A stretch of 64,000 nucleotides of DNA from contig NC_134675.1 in NCBI RefSeq assembly GCF_030463565.1, forward strand, positions 10,623,862-10,687,861. Direction: 5' to 3'. The notes under the pieces were generated by a model, which did not search any database, was not told the DNA's origin, and worked only from the letters and a program-made list of their open reading frames with translations. The stretch comes from Pelecanus crispus. Its lineage: Eukaryota; Chordata; Aves; Pelecaniformes; Pelecanidae. Positions 1-9,815 of the stretch are shown in pieces (within the stretch, counting starts at the first letter, position 1; every line of letters begins with the position of its first letter). The position numbers and the translations under genes were made by a program.

Positions 1-424
1 CTCCCCTTTCCAATGTGTTCCAATTAATCACCACCGCTTTCCCTATCTTGATATACACACAGGTATCATTCCCTTCGTCTATGGCCCATCCCTCTAAAAC
101 GTCCATTGAGTTCATTTAGCCCATGACTTTGGGTTCCATCTGTCATCACAGTCTTTCAGAGCAGGAGAGGTGGTGTGCAGTGTTGGACTGTTGCATGCTG
201 AAGTCAGTTCTCATTCCAACATGGTTTCATCAAAGTTCATTTTCATTAAGCTGGGCAATTCTTACTGCAATACCATTGATGTGTCATATAGCAATCATAA
301 TATACAGCATTATATACTTAATATTAACCTACTATATTATTATATTAACATGCAGTTAAGAGATAACATACAGTTAAGAGATAACATACAGTATTATAAA
401 GCAATTAATATCATACAATTCAGT
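1..424 (-). other. AT-rich 3' region of the left provirus
   Basis: This stretch lies downstream of the integrase end on the minus strand. Positions 1-200 resemble 8596-8790, so both are probably copies of the same ERV-derived 3' sequence. Positions about 352-388 hold two tandem copies of an 18-bp unit (ACAGTTAAGAGATAACAT). No LTR start and no env-like frame is visible, so the 3' LTR is off-window or lost. Confidence 0.4.
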
Positions 425-1300
425 TCATTGGCTATTTACACCCAAAATCAAATTCCCTTGAGGTACACATTGGGCTTCCCCATCCTTTCGCATCACCCAC
501 CAAGTGCACCCAGGTCCTTGAGCAAAAGCAATCCCATGAATGGGTCTGCCTTTGCCAGAGGAGGAAGTAACCAAGACTGTCTTCCCCAGCATATTTTTTA
601 TGTGCACTACAGGGACTTTATCTCCTTCTACAGTACGTAGAAGTTTTGATTGGGCAGGGCCAGCTCGATTGGCAGATCCCCTGGTATTGACTAACCAGGT
701 GGCTTTTGCTGAACATGTATCCCAATGTTTGAATGTCCCACCACCCATTGCTCTCAGGGTAGTCTTTAACAATCCATTGTATCGCTCAATATTCCCGGAG
801 GCCTGTGCATGGTAAGGGATGTGATATACCCACTCAATGCCGTGCTCTTTGGCCCAGGTGTCTATGAGGTTGTTTCGGAAATGAGTCCCGTTGTCTGACT
901 CAATTCTTTCTGGGGTGCCATGTCACCACAGGACTTGCTTTTCAAGGCCCAGGATGGTGTTCCGGGCGGTGGCATGGGGCACGGGATATGTTTTCAGCCA
1001 TCCAGTGGTTGCTTCCACCATGGTGAGCACATAGCGCTTGCCTTGGCGGGTCTGTGGGAGCGTGATGTAATCAATCAGCCAGGCCTCCCCATATTTATAT
1101 TTCAGCCATCGTTCACTATACCCGAGGGGCTTGAACTGCTTGGCTTGCTTGATTGCAGCGCATGTTTCACACTCATGAATAACCTGTGCAATACTGTCCA
1201 TAGTTAAGTCCACCCCTCGATCACGAGCCCATTTATACGTTGCATCCCTTCCTTGATGGCCTGAGGCGTCATGGGCCCACCGAGCTATAAATAATTCACC
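425..1300 (-). pseudogene. ERV family A integrase (pol C-terminal part), decayed
   Basis: Minus-strand retroviral integrase, which would insert viral cDNA into host DNA. Seen in order: an N-terminal zinc-binding HHCC pattern (two His near GHQGRD and a CETC pair, about 1280-1160), the first catalytic Asp in an LIDYI context (about 1075), the second Asp in SDNGT (about 895) and the catalytic Glu in an IERYN context (about 795). The frame is broken by one TGA at 923-925 but resumes in the same frame to a stop at 425. All three catalytic acids are still encoded. It is the 3' end of pol, continuous with RNase H upstream. The gene is dead as it stands; the assignment is firm. Confidence 0.88.
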
Positions 1301-2053
1301 CTGATGTTGCCAGTCCAAATCCACCTGAGCCACTTCAATCTTAGCAGCCTGATCTACTTGCTGGTTGTTTTGATGTTCTTCAGTGGCCCGACTCTTAGGT
1401 ACATGAGCATCTACATGACGAACTTTTACAACCAGGTTCTCTACCCGGGCAGCAATATCTTGCCACAATGCGGCAGCCCAGATTGGTTTGCCTCTGCGCT
1501 GCCAGTTGCTCTGCTTCCATTGCTGCAACCACCCCCACAGGGCATTTGCCACCATCCATGAGTCAGTATAGAGATAAAGGACTGGCCACTTTTCTCTTTC
1601 AGCAATATCTAAAGCCAGCTGGATGGCTTTCACCTCTGCAAACTGACTCGACTCCCCTTCTCCTTCAGCAGTTTCTGCGACTTGTCATATAGGACTCCAT
1701 ACAGCAGCTTTCCACTTCCGATGCTTTCCCACAAGATGACAGGACCCATCAGTGAACAGGGCATATTGCTTTTCATTTTCTGGCAATTTATTATACAGTG
1801 GGGCCTCTTCAGCACGTGTCACCTCCTCCTCTGGTGATATTCTAAGGTTTTTGCCTTCTGGCCAGTCCATGATCACTTCCAAGATTCCTGGGCGACTGGG
1901 GTTTTCTATTCGAGCCCATTGTGTGATCAATGCAACCCACTTACTCCACGTAGCATCAGTTGCATGATGTGTCGAGGGGACCCTCCCTTTGAACATCCAG
2001 CCCAACACCGGCAGTCGGGGTGCCAGGAGGAGCTGTGCTTCAGTACCAACCAC
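1301..2053 (-). pseudogene. ERV family A RNase H, decayed
   Basis: RNase H domain of the minus-strand pol, which removes RNA from RNA:DNA hybrids during reverse transcription. Visible: a TDGS motif (first catalytic Asp, about 1744), an EVKAIQ helix with the catalytic Glu (about 1640), TDSW (second Asp, about 1575) and a C-terminal VDQAA segment. The frame stays the same throughout but is interrupted by a TAA near 2060, just upstream, and a TGA at 1685-1687. It lies between the RT connection region and the integrase zinc domain, the normal pol order. The boundary with integrase is approximate. Confidence 0.85.
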
Positions 2054-3108
2054 TTCTGAAGCAGCTCGACCCTCTTAATATGCTGCCAGTATCTCTTTCT
2101 CAGTTGGAGTATAGCGGGCTTCGGATCCTCTGTATCCCCAACTCCAAAACCCTAGGGGTCGACCTCGAGTCTCCCCTGGTGCTTTCTGCCAGAGGCTCCA
2201 GGTAGGGCCATTCTCCCCGGCTGTAGTGTAGGGCACATTTGTAATATTCTGCCCTGCCCGGACTGGCCCAAGGGCTACTGCATGAACTATCCCCCGTTTA
2301 ATTTGTTCAAAGGCTTGTTGTTGCTCAGGGCCCCATTTGAAATCGTTCTTCTTCCGGGTCACTTGATAGAGAGGGCTTACGATCTGGCTGTAATTTGGAA
2401 TATGCATTCTCCAAAACCCCACAACGCCTAAGAAAGCTTGTGTTTCCTTTTTGCTAGTTGGTGGGGACATAGCTGTTATTTTGTTGATCACATCCATTGG
2501 GATCGGACGACGTCCATCTTGCCATTTTATTCCTAAAAAACTGGATCTCCTGTGCAGGTCCCTTAACCTTACTCTGTTTTATGGCAAACCCAGCCTTCAG
2601 AAGGATTTGGACTCTTTTCTTCCCCTTTCTCAAACACTTCTTCTGCTGTATTGCCCCACACAATGATGTCATCAATATACTGCAGATCTTCTAAAGCTTC
2701 ACCCTGTTCCAGGTCCGTCTGGATCAGTCCATGGCAAATGGTGGGGCTGTGCTTCCACCCCTGGGGCAGTCGGTTCCAGGTGTACTGAACACCCCTCCAG
2801 GTAAAAGCAAACTGGGGCCTGCACTCTGCTGCCAAAGGGATGGAGAAAAATGCATTAGCAATGTCACTTGTGGCATACCACTTGGCTGCCTTTGACTCCA
2901 GTTCGTATTGAAGTTCTAGCATGTCTGGCACGGCAGCACTCAGCGGCGGTGTAACTTCGTTCAGGCCACGATAGTCCACTGTCAGTCTCCACTCCCCGTT
3001 AGACTTTCGCACTGGCCATATGGGACTGTTAAAGGGTGAGCGAGTCTTGCTGATCACTCCCTGGCTCTCCAGTCGACGAATCAGGTTATGGATGGGAATC
3101 AGGGAGTC
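2054..3108 (-). pseudogene. ERV family A reverse transcriptase, frameshifted
   Basis: Minus-strand reverse transcriptase. The fingers/palm part (3057-2569) has the LTVDYRGLN block and the catalytic YIDD box (about 2680). Reading frame changes twice after that, near 2640 and again before 2497, and the connection region continues at 2497-2075 with a YTPTEKE segment before RNase H. An RT with YIDD rather than YMDD and no visible env suggests a class III (ERV-L-like) relationship, but the lysine-type primer site is more usual in class II, so the class is left open. The frameshifts show the copy is not functional. Confidence 0.88.
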
Positions 3109-3612
3109 TCAGTTGGTGCGATATTGCCGCCTGTGCACAGTTGTGGTAGCAATCGGCACCTGTTGTTCCTCAACCTTCAGCAACCCTACAATCGAAGGGT
3201 CCTCTGAGAGACCGGGCAAGGTGGACAACTGTTTAATTTCCTCTGTCTCCAAAGCAGCTATACCAAAAGCCCACCAGTACCCTTTTGGATCCTTGAAATA
3301 CCCTCTCCTGAGGTAGTCTATGCCAAGGATGCACGGAGCGTCTGGGCCAGTCACAATGGGGTGCTTTTGCCACTCATTCCCAGTTAGGCTCACTTCAGCT
3401 TCCAGTACAGTGAGCTGTTGGGATCCCCCTGTCACTCCAGAAATACAAATGGGTTCTGCCCCTCTATAGTTTGATGCCATTAGCGTGCACTGTGCACCAG
3501 TGTCCACTAGAGCCTTATACTCCTGTGGGTCTGATGTTCCAGGACATCGAATCCACACAGTCCAGTAAACCCGGTTGTCCCTTTCCTCCACCTGGCTGGA
3601 GGCAGGGCCCCT
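3109..3612 (-). pseudogene. ERV family A aspartic protease, in frame with gag and pol
   Basis: Retroviral aspartic protease, which would cleave the Gag and Gag-Pol polyproteins. The catalytic motif LVDTGA is at about 3507-3490, and an ILGIDYL segment follows at about 3325, as expected for the second half of a retropepsin. The open stretch begins straight after a TAG (3613-3615) that ends gag and is in the same frame as gag. It ends at a TGA (3109-3111), after which RT continues, again in the same frame. No start codon of its own is needed if it is made by stop-codon readthrough; that mode is inferred from the layout. Confidence 0.85.
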
Positions 3613-5673
3613 CTAACACTGGTCACAGTATTCGCTGTTCACTTCCTGTAAATGTGAATCAAAAGTCCCCTGATCAAGGTCGGAAGTAAAATTAGCCCTC
3701 TTATTCTGTCTCGGGAACTGCTCACTGGAAACTGGAGCTGCAATTTTCCTGGGAGAACCGCCTTTTCTAATAGTTTTTCCTTGCAACTCACGCACCCGTG
3801 CCTCTAAGGTTGAGGTGGGTTTTCCATCCCACTTTCTCATGTCCTCTCCATAATCACGCAGGTAAAACCACAGGGTGCCCCGTGGTGTGTATCCTCTATA
3901 TCCTCTCTCTTGAGCATAGAGACGTTGACTCCTAATGGCTGAGACACTGGTCCGTGCAGGTGGGGAGTAGGACAGATCCTCTCTGAGTTGTTGGAACTCT
4001 TGGCACATTTTTTCAGACAGTTTTTCCACAGCCGAGACACAGGCCCGTAGGGAGGAAGAGATACTTTCTTTGTATTCCCGGAGTCATCTAGCCACTTCAT
4101 CCACCGTTGGTGCCTCATCATCTTTCCAGGCCAGTATTGCCAACGAGTTGGAATACGATGCTGGTGCGCTCCGTACCACCTTCCGCCACATGGGTTGTGT
4201 GCACCTGACTTCATCTGGGTCTTTGGGTAACTGCTCATCATTCAGGTCACTGTAAATCACCTCCAGCACGCGTAATTCCCTCAGGTACTGGATACCCTTC
4301 TCTACGGTGGTCCATTTGCTTGGGCGGTATAAAACATCCTCCTTGAAGGGATACCTTTCCTTCACGCTTGACAGAAGTCGCCTCCAGAGGCTGAGCAGTT
4401 TTGCCCCTTTTCCAATTGCTTTGTCAATGCCCCCTTCCCTGGAAAGGGATCCCAGCTGCTTGGCTTCCCTACCCTCTAAATCCAGGCTACTGGCCCCGTT
4501 ATCCCAGCATCGGAGCAGCCAGGTGATGATGTGCTCGCCTGGATGACGACTGAAATCTTTTCGCATATCTCGCAGCTCACTCAGGGATAGGGATCGGGTG
4601 GTCACCGTCTCATTTATGGGTTCTTCCTCCTCTGGTTCTCGTGATGGCCCTGGTTCATCTTCATCCCTTACTAAACGAACTGATTTCCTCGTGTATTTTT
4701 TCTTCTGTATAGGGGCAACTGATACCGGCGCAGGTTGGTTCTCTGGTTTAGCCGCAGTGTCTGTCACTGGGGTTTGAGTAGCCGCAGTGCCCATGGCTGT
4801 GGTTTGAGTAGTCGCAGTGCTCATGGCTGTGGCTGGAGTAGCCACAGTGCCTGGGGCAGGGGTTTGAGTAGCTGCAAGGCCTGTAGTGGGGGTTGGAGTA
4901 GCCGCAGGGCCTGTAGTGGGGGTTTGAGTAGCCACAGTGCTTGTTGTTTTGTCATCAGATCCAGAGACCTTCTCTTTCTTTTGAGGGTACTGATTAGCGT
5001 TGACCACGGCTCGATAGGCATGGGCCAGTCCCCAGCATGTTGCAATGATTTGTGTCTCTCTGGAGCTACCAGGGTGACAACATACTTCTTCCAAATACTT
5101 TACTAATTCTTCAGGATTCTGCACTTGTTCAGGGGTGAAGTTCCAAAACACTGGAGGTCCCCACTGCCCTAGGTACTTGCGCATACGATCCCACACACCC
5201 TGCCACTCATAACTATCCAGCCTTGGGGTAGATCTCTGGATGATATTTTTAAACTGCTTACTGACCATTATCAAAACGGAAACAACATTCCCAAGAAGTA
5301 TCAATAGAAGTATCTTAACTGCCCAGGGGTGTTCAAGATACTGGAAAGTTGTTGTAATGAAGGAGGAAACATCATAGAAGAAAGCAGCAAAGGTGCCATT
5401 CTGCATTTCCTCCACAACAAGCCTCTCAGAGTAAGAAGTATAATTGCTAACTCTCTCTATGAGGTAGTACCCGAAGTACAGTAGTGACTTCTGTATGAAA
5501 CCCAAATACCAAAGAATGCTGAAGGTCAGGGTTTTGATAAGGAGCCTCCCAAGCAAAAGATCATGAATCACTGCGGAGCATAGCACACTACACAAACTGA
5601 CAACAAGCTTTAACGCGTGCTGCAAAAAAAAGAACATGGTGCAGATCAGATGAACTAATATCGTGACCGGCAA
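3613..5673 (-). pseudogene. ERV family A gag with hydrophobic N-terminus, one internal TGA
   Basis: First ORF downstream of the primer site, so gag by position. It is open from 5673 to a TGA at 4084-4086, then continues in the same frame to a TAG at 3613. Numbering from 5673: hydrophobic segments at about 3-22, 23-60 and 118-137; Asn-X-Thr sites at 77 and 92; a W/Y-rich block at 155-230; six degenerate 10-residue Thr/Ala/Pro repeats at about 246-308; an acidic and basic stretch; then a helical capsid-like part. No CCHC zinc knuckle is seen near the C-terminus. The first codon used is TTG; the first ATG is at 5637, and an in-frame TAA lies just upstream. Membrane-type segments are unusual for a Gag. 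Function is inferred. Confidence 0.75.
4750..4938 (-). repeat. 30-bp minisatellite inside family A gag
   Basis: About six imperfect 30-bp units encode Thr/Ala/Pro-rich decapeptides. The second provirus carries a longer and rearranged version of the same array (50270-50518). Confidence 0.85.
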
Positions 5674-5731
5674 CTGTTAGCAGACTCCTTAATACACTCT
5701 GGTTAATCTGTTGTTATCTCAAACCCTTCGT

Positions 5732-5749
5732 GCCCCACGTTGGGCGCCA
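5732..5749 (-). promoter_or_regulatory. Primer binding site, tRNA-Lys(1,2) type
   Basis: On the minus strand this reads TGGCGCCCAACGTGGGGC, eight bases inside the LTR end. It is the primer site pattern known for lysine tRNA(1,2)-primed retroviruses. Confidence 0.85.
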
Positions 5750-5757
5750 AAAAGGAC

Positions 5758-6321
5758 TGTCATGGTTTAGCCCCAGCCAGCAACTAAGCACCACGCAGCC
5801 GCTCGCTCACTCCCCCTACCCCGATGGGATGGGGGAGAGAATCGGAGGAGTAAGAGTGAGAAACACTCCTGGGTTGAGATAAGAACAGTTTAATAATTGA
5901 AATAAAGTAAAATAGTAATGCTAATAGTAACAGTATAATAATGATAATAATGATACACGAAGCAAGTGATGCACAATGCAATTGCTCACCACCCGCCGAC
6001 CGATACCCAGACAGTTCCCGAGCAGCGATCGCTGCTCCCTGGCCAACCCCCGCCAGTTTATATACTGAGCATGACGTCATATGGTATGGAATAGCCCTTT
6101 GGTCAGTTTGGATCAACTATTCTGGCTGTGCCCCCTCCCAGTTTCTTGTGTACCTGGCAGAGCATGGGAAGCTGAAAAGTCCTTGACTAGCATAAGCAGT
6201 ACTCAGCAACAACTAAAAACATCAGCATGTTATCAACATTCTTCTCCTACTAAATCCAAAACACAGCACTATGCCTGCTGCTAGGAAGAAAATTAACTCT
6301 ATCCCAGCCAAAACCAGGACA
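5758..6321 (-). mobile_element. LTR family A, 5' LTR of the left provirus
   Basis: 564 bp. It begins TGTCCTGG and ends CCATGACA on the minus strand, giving TG...CA ends, and is followed directly by the primer site. It has a TATATAAA-type box near 6057-6064 and an upstream consensus CRE, TGACGTCA (6072-6079). Solo or truncated relatives lie at 12160, 18479, 23129, 37251 and 48914. Confidence 0.92.
6072..6079 (-). promoter_or_regulatory. CRE palindrome in LTR A promoter
   Basis: TGACGTCA lies just upstream of the LTR TATA box. The same arrangement is intact at 18718-18725, while other copies carry CpG-decayed forms (for example TGATGTCA at about 49158). Confidence 0.65.
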
Positions 6322-6586
6322 AATGACTTTTCCTTTTAATTTTTCCTTCAAACTTGTTTTTCTTTTCTTTTTTTTCCATAATGGAGGAGATCCTTATAAA
6401 CATCCCAGTATAATGAAATTTGCAGTCTATTTTGTATAGTCTTTTTGAGCTTTCTACGGTAACAAACCAGGTCTTTCAGTGCAAAAACTTTTCTGAGGAA
6501 TTTTAAGGCCTGGCAACATGGGGCAAAGAACAGCACAAAGGCTCCTCCATGGCCCCAACAGAAGCAGAATGAGGATATTAAGAACT

Positions 6587-7148
6587 TGTACTGTGTCTGA
6601 CTGTGATGGAGTCAACTTTCTTCATAGCAGCCTGTATGGTGCTGTGCTTTGCATCTGTGCCTAAAACAGTGTTGATAACACACTGATGTTTTGGCTATTG
6701 CTGAAAAGTGCTTGCATAGCATCAAGGCTTTCTCTCTTTCTTCTCCCCCCACCCCATCTGAGCCAGTAGGGGGTGGGCAAGATCTTGGGAGGGGACATAG
6801 CTGAGACAGCTGACCCAAACTGACCAAAGGGATATTCCATACCCATATGGAATATGGGGATATCCCATACCCATTCCATATGACATCATGCTCAGCAATA
6901 AAAGCTCAGGAAAAGGAGGAGGAAGGGGGGACATTCATGGTTATGGCGTTTGTCTTCCCAAGCAACCATTATGCATGCTGAGGCCCTGCTTTCCAGGAAG
7001 TGGTTAAACATCTGCCTGCCGATGGGCAATAAAGAATGAATTCTTTTTGCTTTGCTTGCACATGCAGCTTTTGATTTACCTATTAAACTGTCTTTATCTC
7101 AATCCAGAAATCTTTTAACCTTTCTTCTCTTTTCTCCCCATCCCCTGG
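6587..7148 (+). mobile_element. LTR family B, left part (split by CR1)
   Basis: Plus-strand LTR starting TGTACTG, with the family B body (GGGATATTCCATACC region, AATAAAAGCTC and an R-U5-like tail). It carries a local duplication around 6830-6870. It stops abruptly at a CR1 fragment and its missing end is found after that CR1 at 8016-8068. Confidence 0.8.
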
Positions 7149-8015
7149 GAGAGATGTAGATAACACCAAACTGGGAGGAGTGGCTGATATGCCAGAGGGT
7201 TGTGCTGCCATCCAGAGGGACCTGGACAGGCTGGAGAAATGGGTCAACATGAACCTTATGCAGTTCAACAAGGGGAAGTGCAAAAGTCCTGCACGTGGAG
7301 AGGAACAGCCCCATGCCTCAATATATGCTGGGGGCCAACTGGCTGGAAAGCAGCTTTGCAGAAAAGGACGTGGGAGTCCTGGTGGACACCAAGTTGAACA
7401 TGAGCCAGCAATGTGCCCTTGTGGCAAAGGTGGCTAACAGTATCCTGGGCTGCATTAGGAAGAGTATTGCTAGCAGGTCGAGGGAGGTGATCCTTCCCCT
7501 CTGCTCAGCACTAGTGAGGCCACACCTGGAGTCCTGTGTCCAATACTGCTCCACAGTACAAGAGAGAATCCAATGAAGGGCCATGAAGATGATTAAGAGA
7601 CTGGAGCATCTCTCCTATGAGGAAAGGCTGAGAGCTGGGACTGTTTAGCCTAGAGAATAGAAGGGTCAGGAGGGATTTTATCAATGTATATAAATAGCTG
7701 AAGGGAGGGTACAAAGAGGACGGAACCAGGTTTGTTTCAGTGGCGCCTAGTGACAGGACAAGAGACAATGGGCACACAGTGAAACACAGGAGGTTCCATC
7801 TGAATATCAGGAAACATGTTTTTACTGCGAGGGGTGACTGAGCCCTGGAACAGGTTGCCCAGAGAGGTTGTGGAGTCTCCTTCCTTGGAGTTATTCAAAA
7901 GCCGTCTGGACATGGTCCTGGGCAACCGGCTCTAGGTGTGTCTGCTTGCACAGGGTGGTGGACCAGAAGACCTCCAGAGGTCCCTTCCAACTTCAACTAT
8001 TCTGTGATTTTGTGA
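7149..8015 (+). mobile_element. CR1 LINE 3' fragment nested in LTR B
   Basis: Starts in the RT region (the NTKLGG segment just after the ADD box) and runs through the RT thumb and C-terminal part to the 3' UTR, ending with a CR1-type tail (CTATTCTGTGATTTTGTG). Several frameshifts and stops. It is 5'-truncated, as usual for CR1, and sits inside an LTR, so it is younger than that LTR. Confidence 0.88.
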
Positions 8016-8068
8016 GAGGGGAGTGAGTGAGAGGCTGGGTGGGTGCCAGCTGGGGTCAACCCACCACA
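8016..8068 (+). mobile_element. LTR family B, right end
   Basis: Completes the LTR interrupted at 7148 and ends in CCACCACA. It is followed within eight bases by a primer-site-like sequence, so this was a 5' LTR. Confidence 0.75.
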
Positions 8069-8075
8069 GTCCTTT

Positions 8076-8093
8076 TCGGTGCTCAACATGGGG
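8076..8093 (+). promoter_or_regulatory. Decayed lysine-type primer binding site
   Basis: TCGGTGCTCAACATGGGG differs from the family A primer site mainly by C-to-T changes and lies eight bases after an LTR end. Confidence 0.6.
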
Positions 8094-8345
8094 AACGAGA
8101 AAATTATAGTTTTGATTGAGCGTGCTATAGCTATTGTAGTTGTTAATTGGCAGGCTTCTGTGCAGTTCACCAGTTGGTGAGGCGACAAAGGAACGTGCCC
8201 CAAGGCAGTCGATCCCAGGGTGGCAGGGTGTGTGGAAGGATTTGGGCAGGTGCCTAGGGCAGTTAACACCTCCAATAGCCTGGGATTTTACACCTGAACA
8301 GGCATATAATTCCATTGAAATGGAGCACCACTTAATGAAAGGGAT
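8094..8345 (+). pseudogene. ERV family B gag remnant
   Basis: Short internal region after the family B primer site. The frame around 8209-8330 has a WQGVW ... FTPEQ block that matches in pattern the W/Y-rich block of family A Gag (residues 157-184 there). It is cut off at about 8345 by another LTR piece in the opposite direction. This ties families A and B to one lineage. Far too short to be functional. Confidence 0.7.
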
Positions 8346-8570
8346 ATCCCTCGCAGCAGGATAGCAGAGAATCAGAAGGGTGAAAGTGTGGAAATTCATG
8401 AATTGTCATAAAGACAGTTAAATAGGTAAAGCAAAGCAAAATAAGGAATCCATTCATTACTTCGCATTGGCAGGCAGATGTTTAGCCATTTCCAGGAAAG
8501 CAGGGCTTCATCACACATAACGGTTACTTGGGAAGACAAACACCATAACTTCAAATGTCCCACACCGTTT
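8346..8570 (-). mobile_element. LTR family B fragment, R-U5 part
   Basis: The reverse complement matches the right half of the LTR at 43099-43708, including the stretch around GGCAGGCAGATGTTTAGCC. It is truncated on both sides. Confidence 0.7.
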
Positions 8571-9064
8571 ATGTCATTCTCAGGTCCCACACCACACACT
8601 ATCAAGTACATCCTCATTAATCACCACCCCCCTTCCCATCCTTTGATATATACACAGATATCATTCCCTTAGTCTATGGACCACCCCTGTAAAATGTCCA
8701 TAAAATGTCCATTGAGTTCATTTAGACCATGTCTTTGGGCTCCATCTCTTATGGTGGACACTCAGGACAGGAGAGGTGGTGTGTTGCATAGAGTTATTTG
8801 GCACCAAAGCCAGCTCAGGTCGGGTCATTGCTGCACTTGCACTGCTTCTTGTGAAGGTCGTCCTCTGTTGGTTTGGGTGGTTCCTGCTATAGTACTTCCT
8901 ATAAAATGCAACTCAAATCATGGGTTTCAACAATTTAAAGGTATATCCATTACAATCTCCACCCCTGGTCCCTTTGGACCAGGCCATAGGGTTTAACATT
9001 GTGATGAACTCCTCCCCTTGCCACTGCTCCAGTGTGGCCTTATAAATCGGCAACATTCTCTTAG
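8571..9064 (-). other. ERV-derived internal or 3' sequence, unassigned
   Basis: Positions 8596-8790 resemble 1-200, so this is repeated ERV-associated sequence. No intact reading frame or motif is seen. The minus strand is chosen because the neighbouring LTR B piece is on it. Confidence 0.35.
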
Positions 9065-9815
9065 GGGTATACCTGCTGCAGCGTGGACTTATCTATGGCA
9101 ACAGATGCTTTGAGGTCTTCTGGCATGGCTTACCCATGGCCACAGACGTTTCAAGGTGTACCTGCTGCGGCATGGGCGTATCGGAGCAGATATCCATCCT
9201 CCAGCCAGTGGAGGTCCCCATGCAGGAGCAGGTGGATGTGCCCTGAAGGAAGCTGCAGCCCATGGAGAGCCCATGCTGGAGCAGACTCCTGGCAGGACCT
9301 GTGGACCCATGGAGAGAGAGGAGCCCACGCTGGAGCAGGTTTGCTGGCAGGACCTGTGGCCCCGTGGGGGAGCCATGCTGGAGCGGTCCGTTTCTGAAGG
9401 ACTGCACCCTGTGGAAAGGACCTATGCTGGAGCAGTTCGTGAAGGACTGTCTCCTGTGGGAGGGGCCCCACAATGGAGCAGGGGAAGAGTGTGAGGAGGA
9501 AGGAGAGGCAGAGATGAAGTGTTATGAACTGACTGCAACCCCCATTCCTCATATGCCTGTGCCACTCAGGGGGAGGAGGTAGAAGAGTTGGGAGTGAAGC
9601 TGAGCCTGGGAAGAAGGGAGGGGTGGGGGGAAGGTGTTTTTAGATTTGTTCTTATTTCTCATTATCCTACTCTGTTATTAATTGTCAATAAATTAAACTA
9701 ATTTCCTGAAGTTGAGTCTGTTTTGCCCATGATGGTAATTGTCGAGTGATCTCCCTGTCCGTATCTCGACCCACAAGCTTTTCGTCATATTTTCTCCCCC
9801 TGTCCTGTTGAGGAG
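9065..9815 (+). mobile_element. LTR family C, partial
   Basis: Contains the family C array of GGAGCAG-containing units, then AATAAATTAAA (poly(A) signal, about 9688) and the U5-like end up to CTGTTGAGGAGGGGGA. The start is missing and the last part is cut. Open frames here on both strands are by-products of the repeat array. Confidence 0.75.

Noticed and set aside
4735..5106. 123-codon plus-strand frame rich in Ser and Gly
   Set aside because: Antisense shadow of the gag repeat array.
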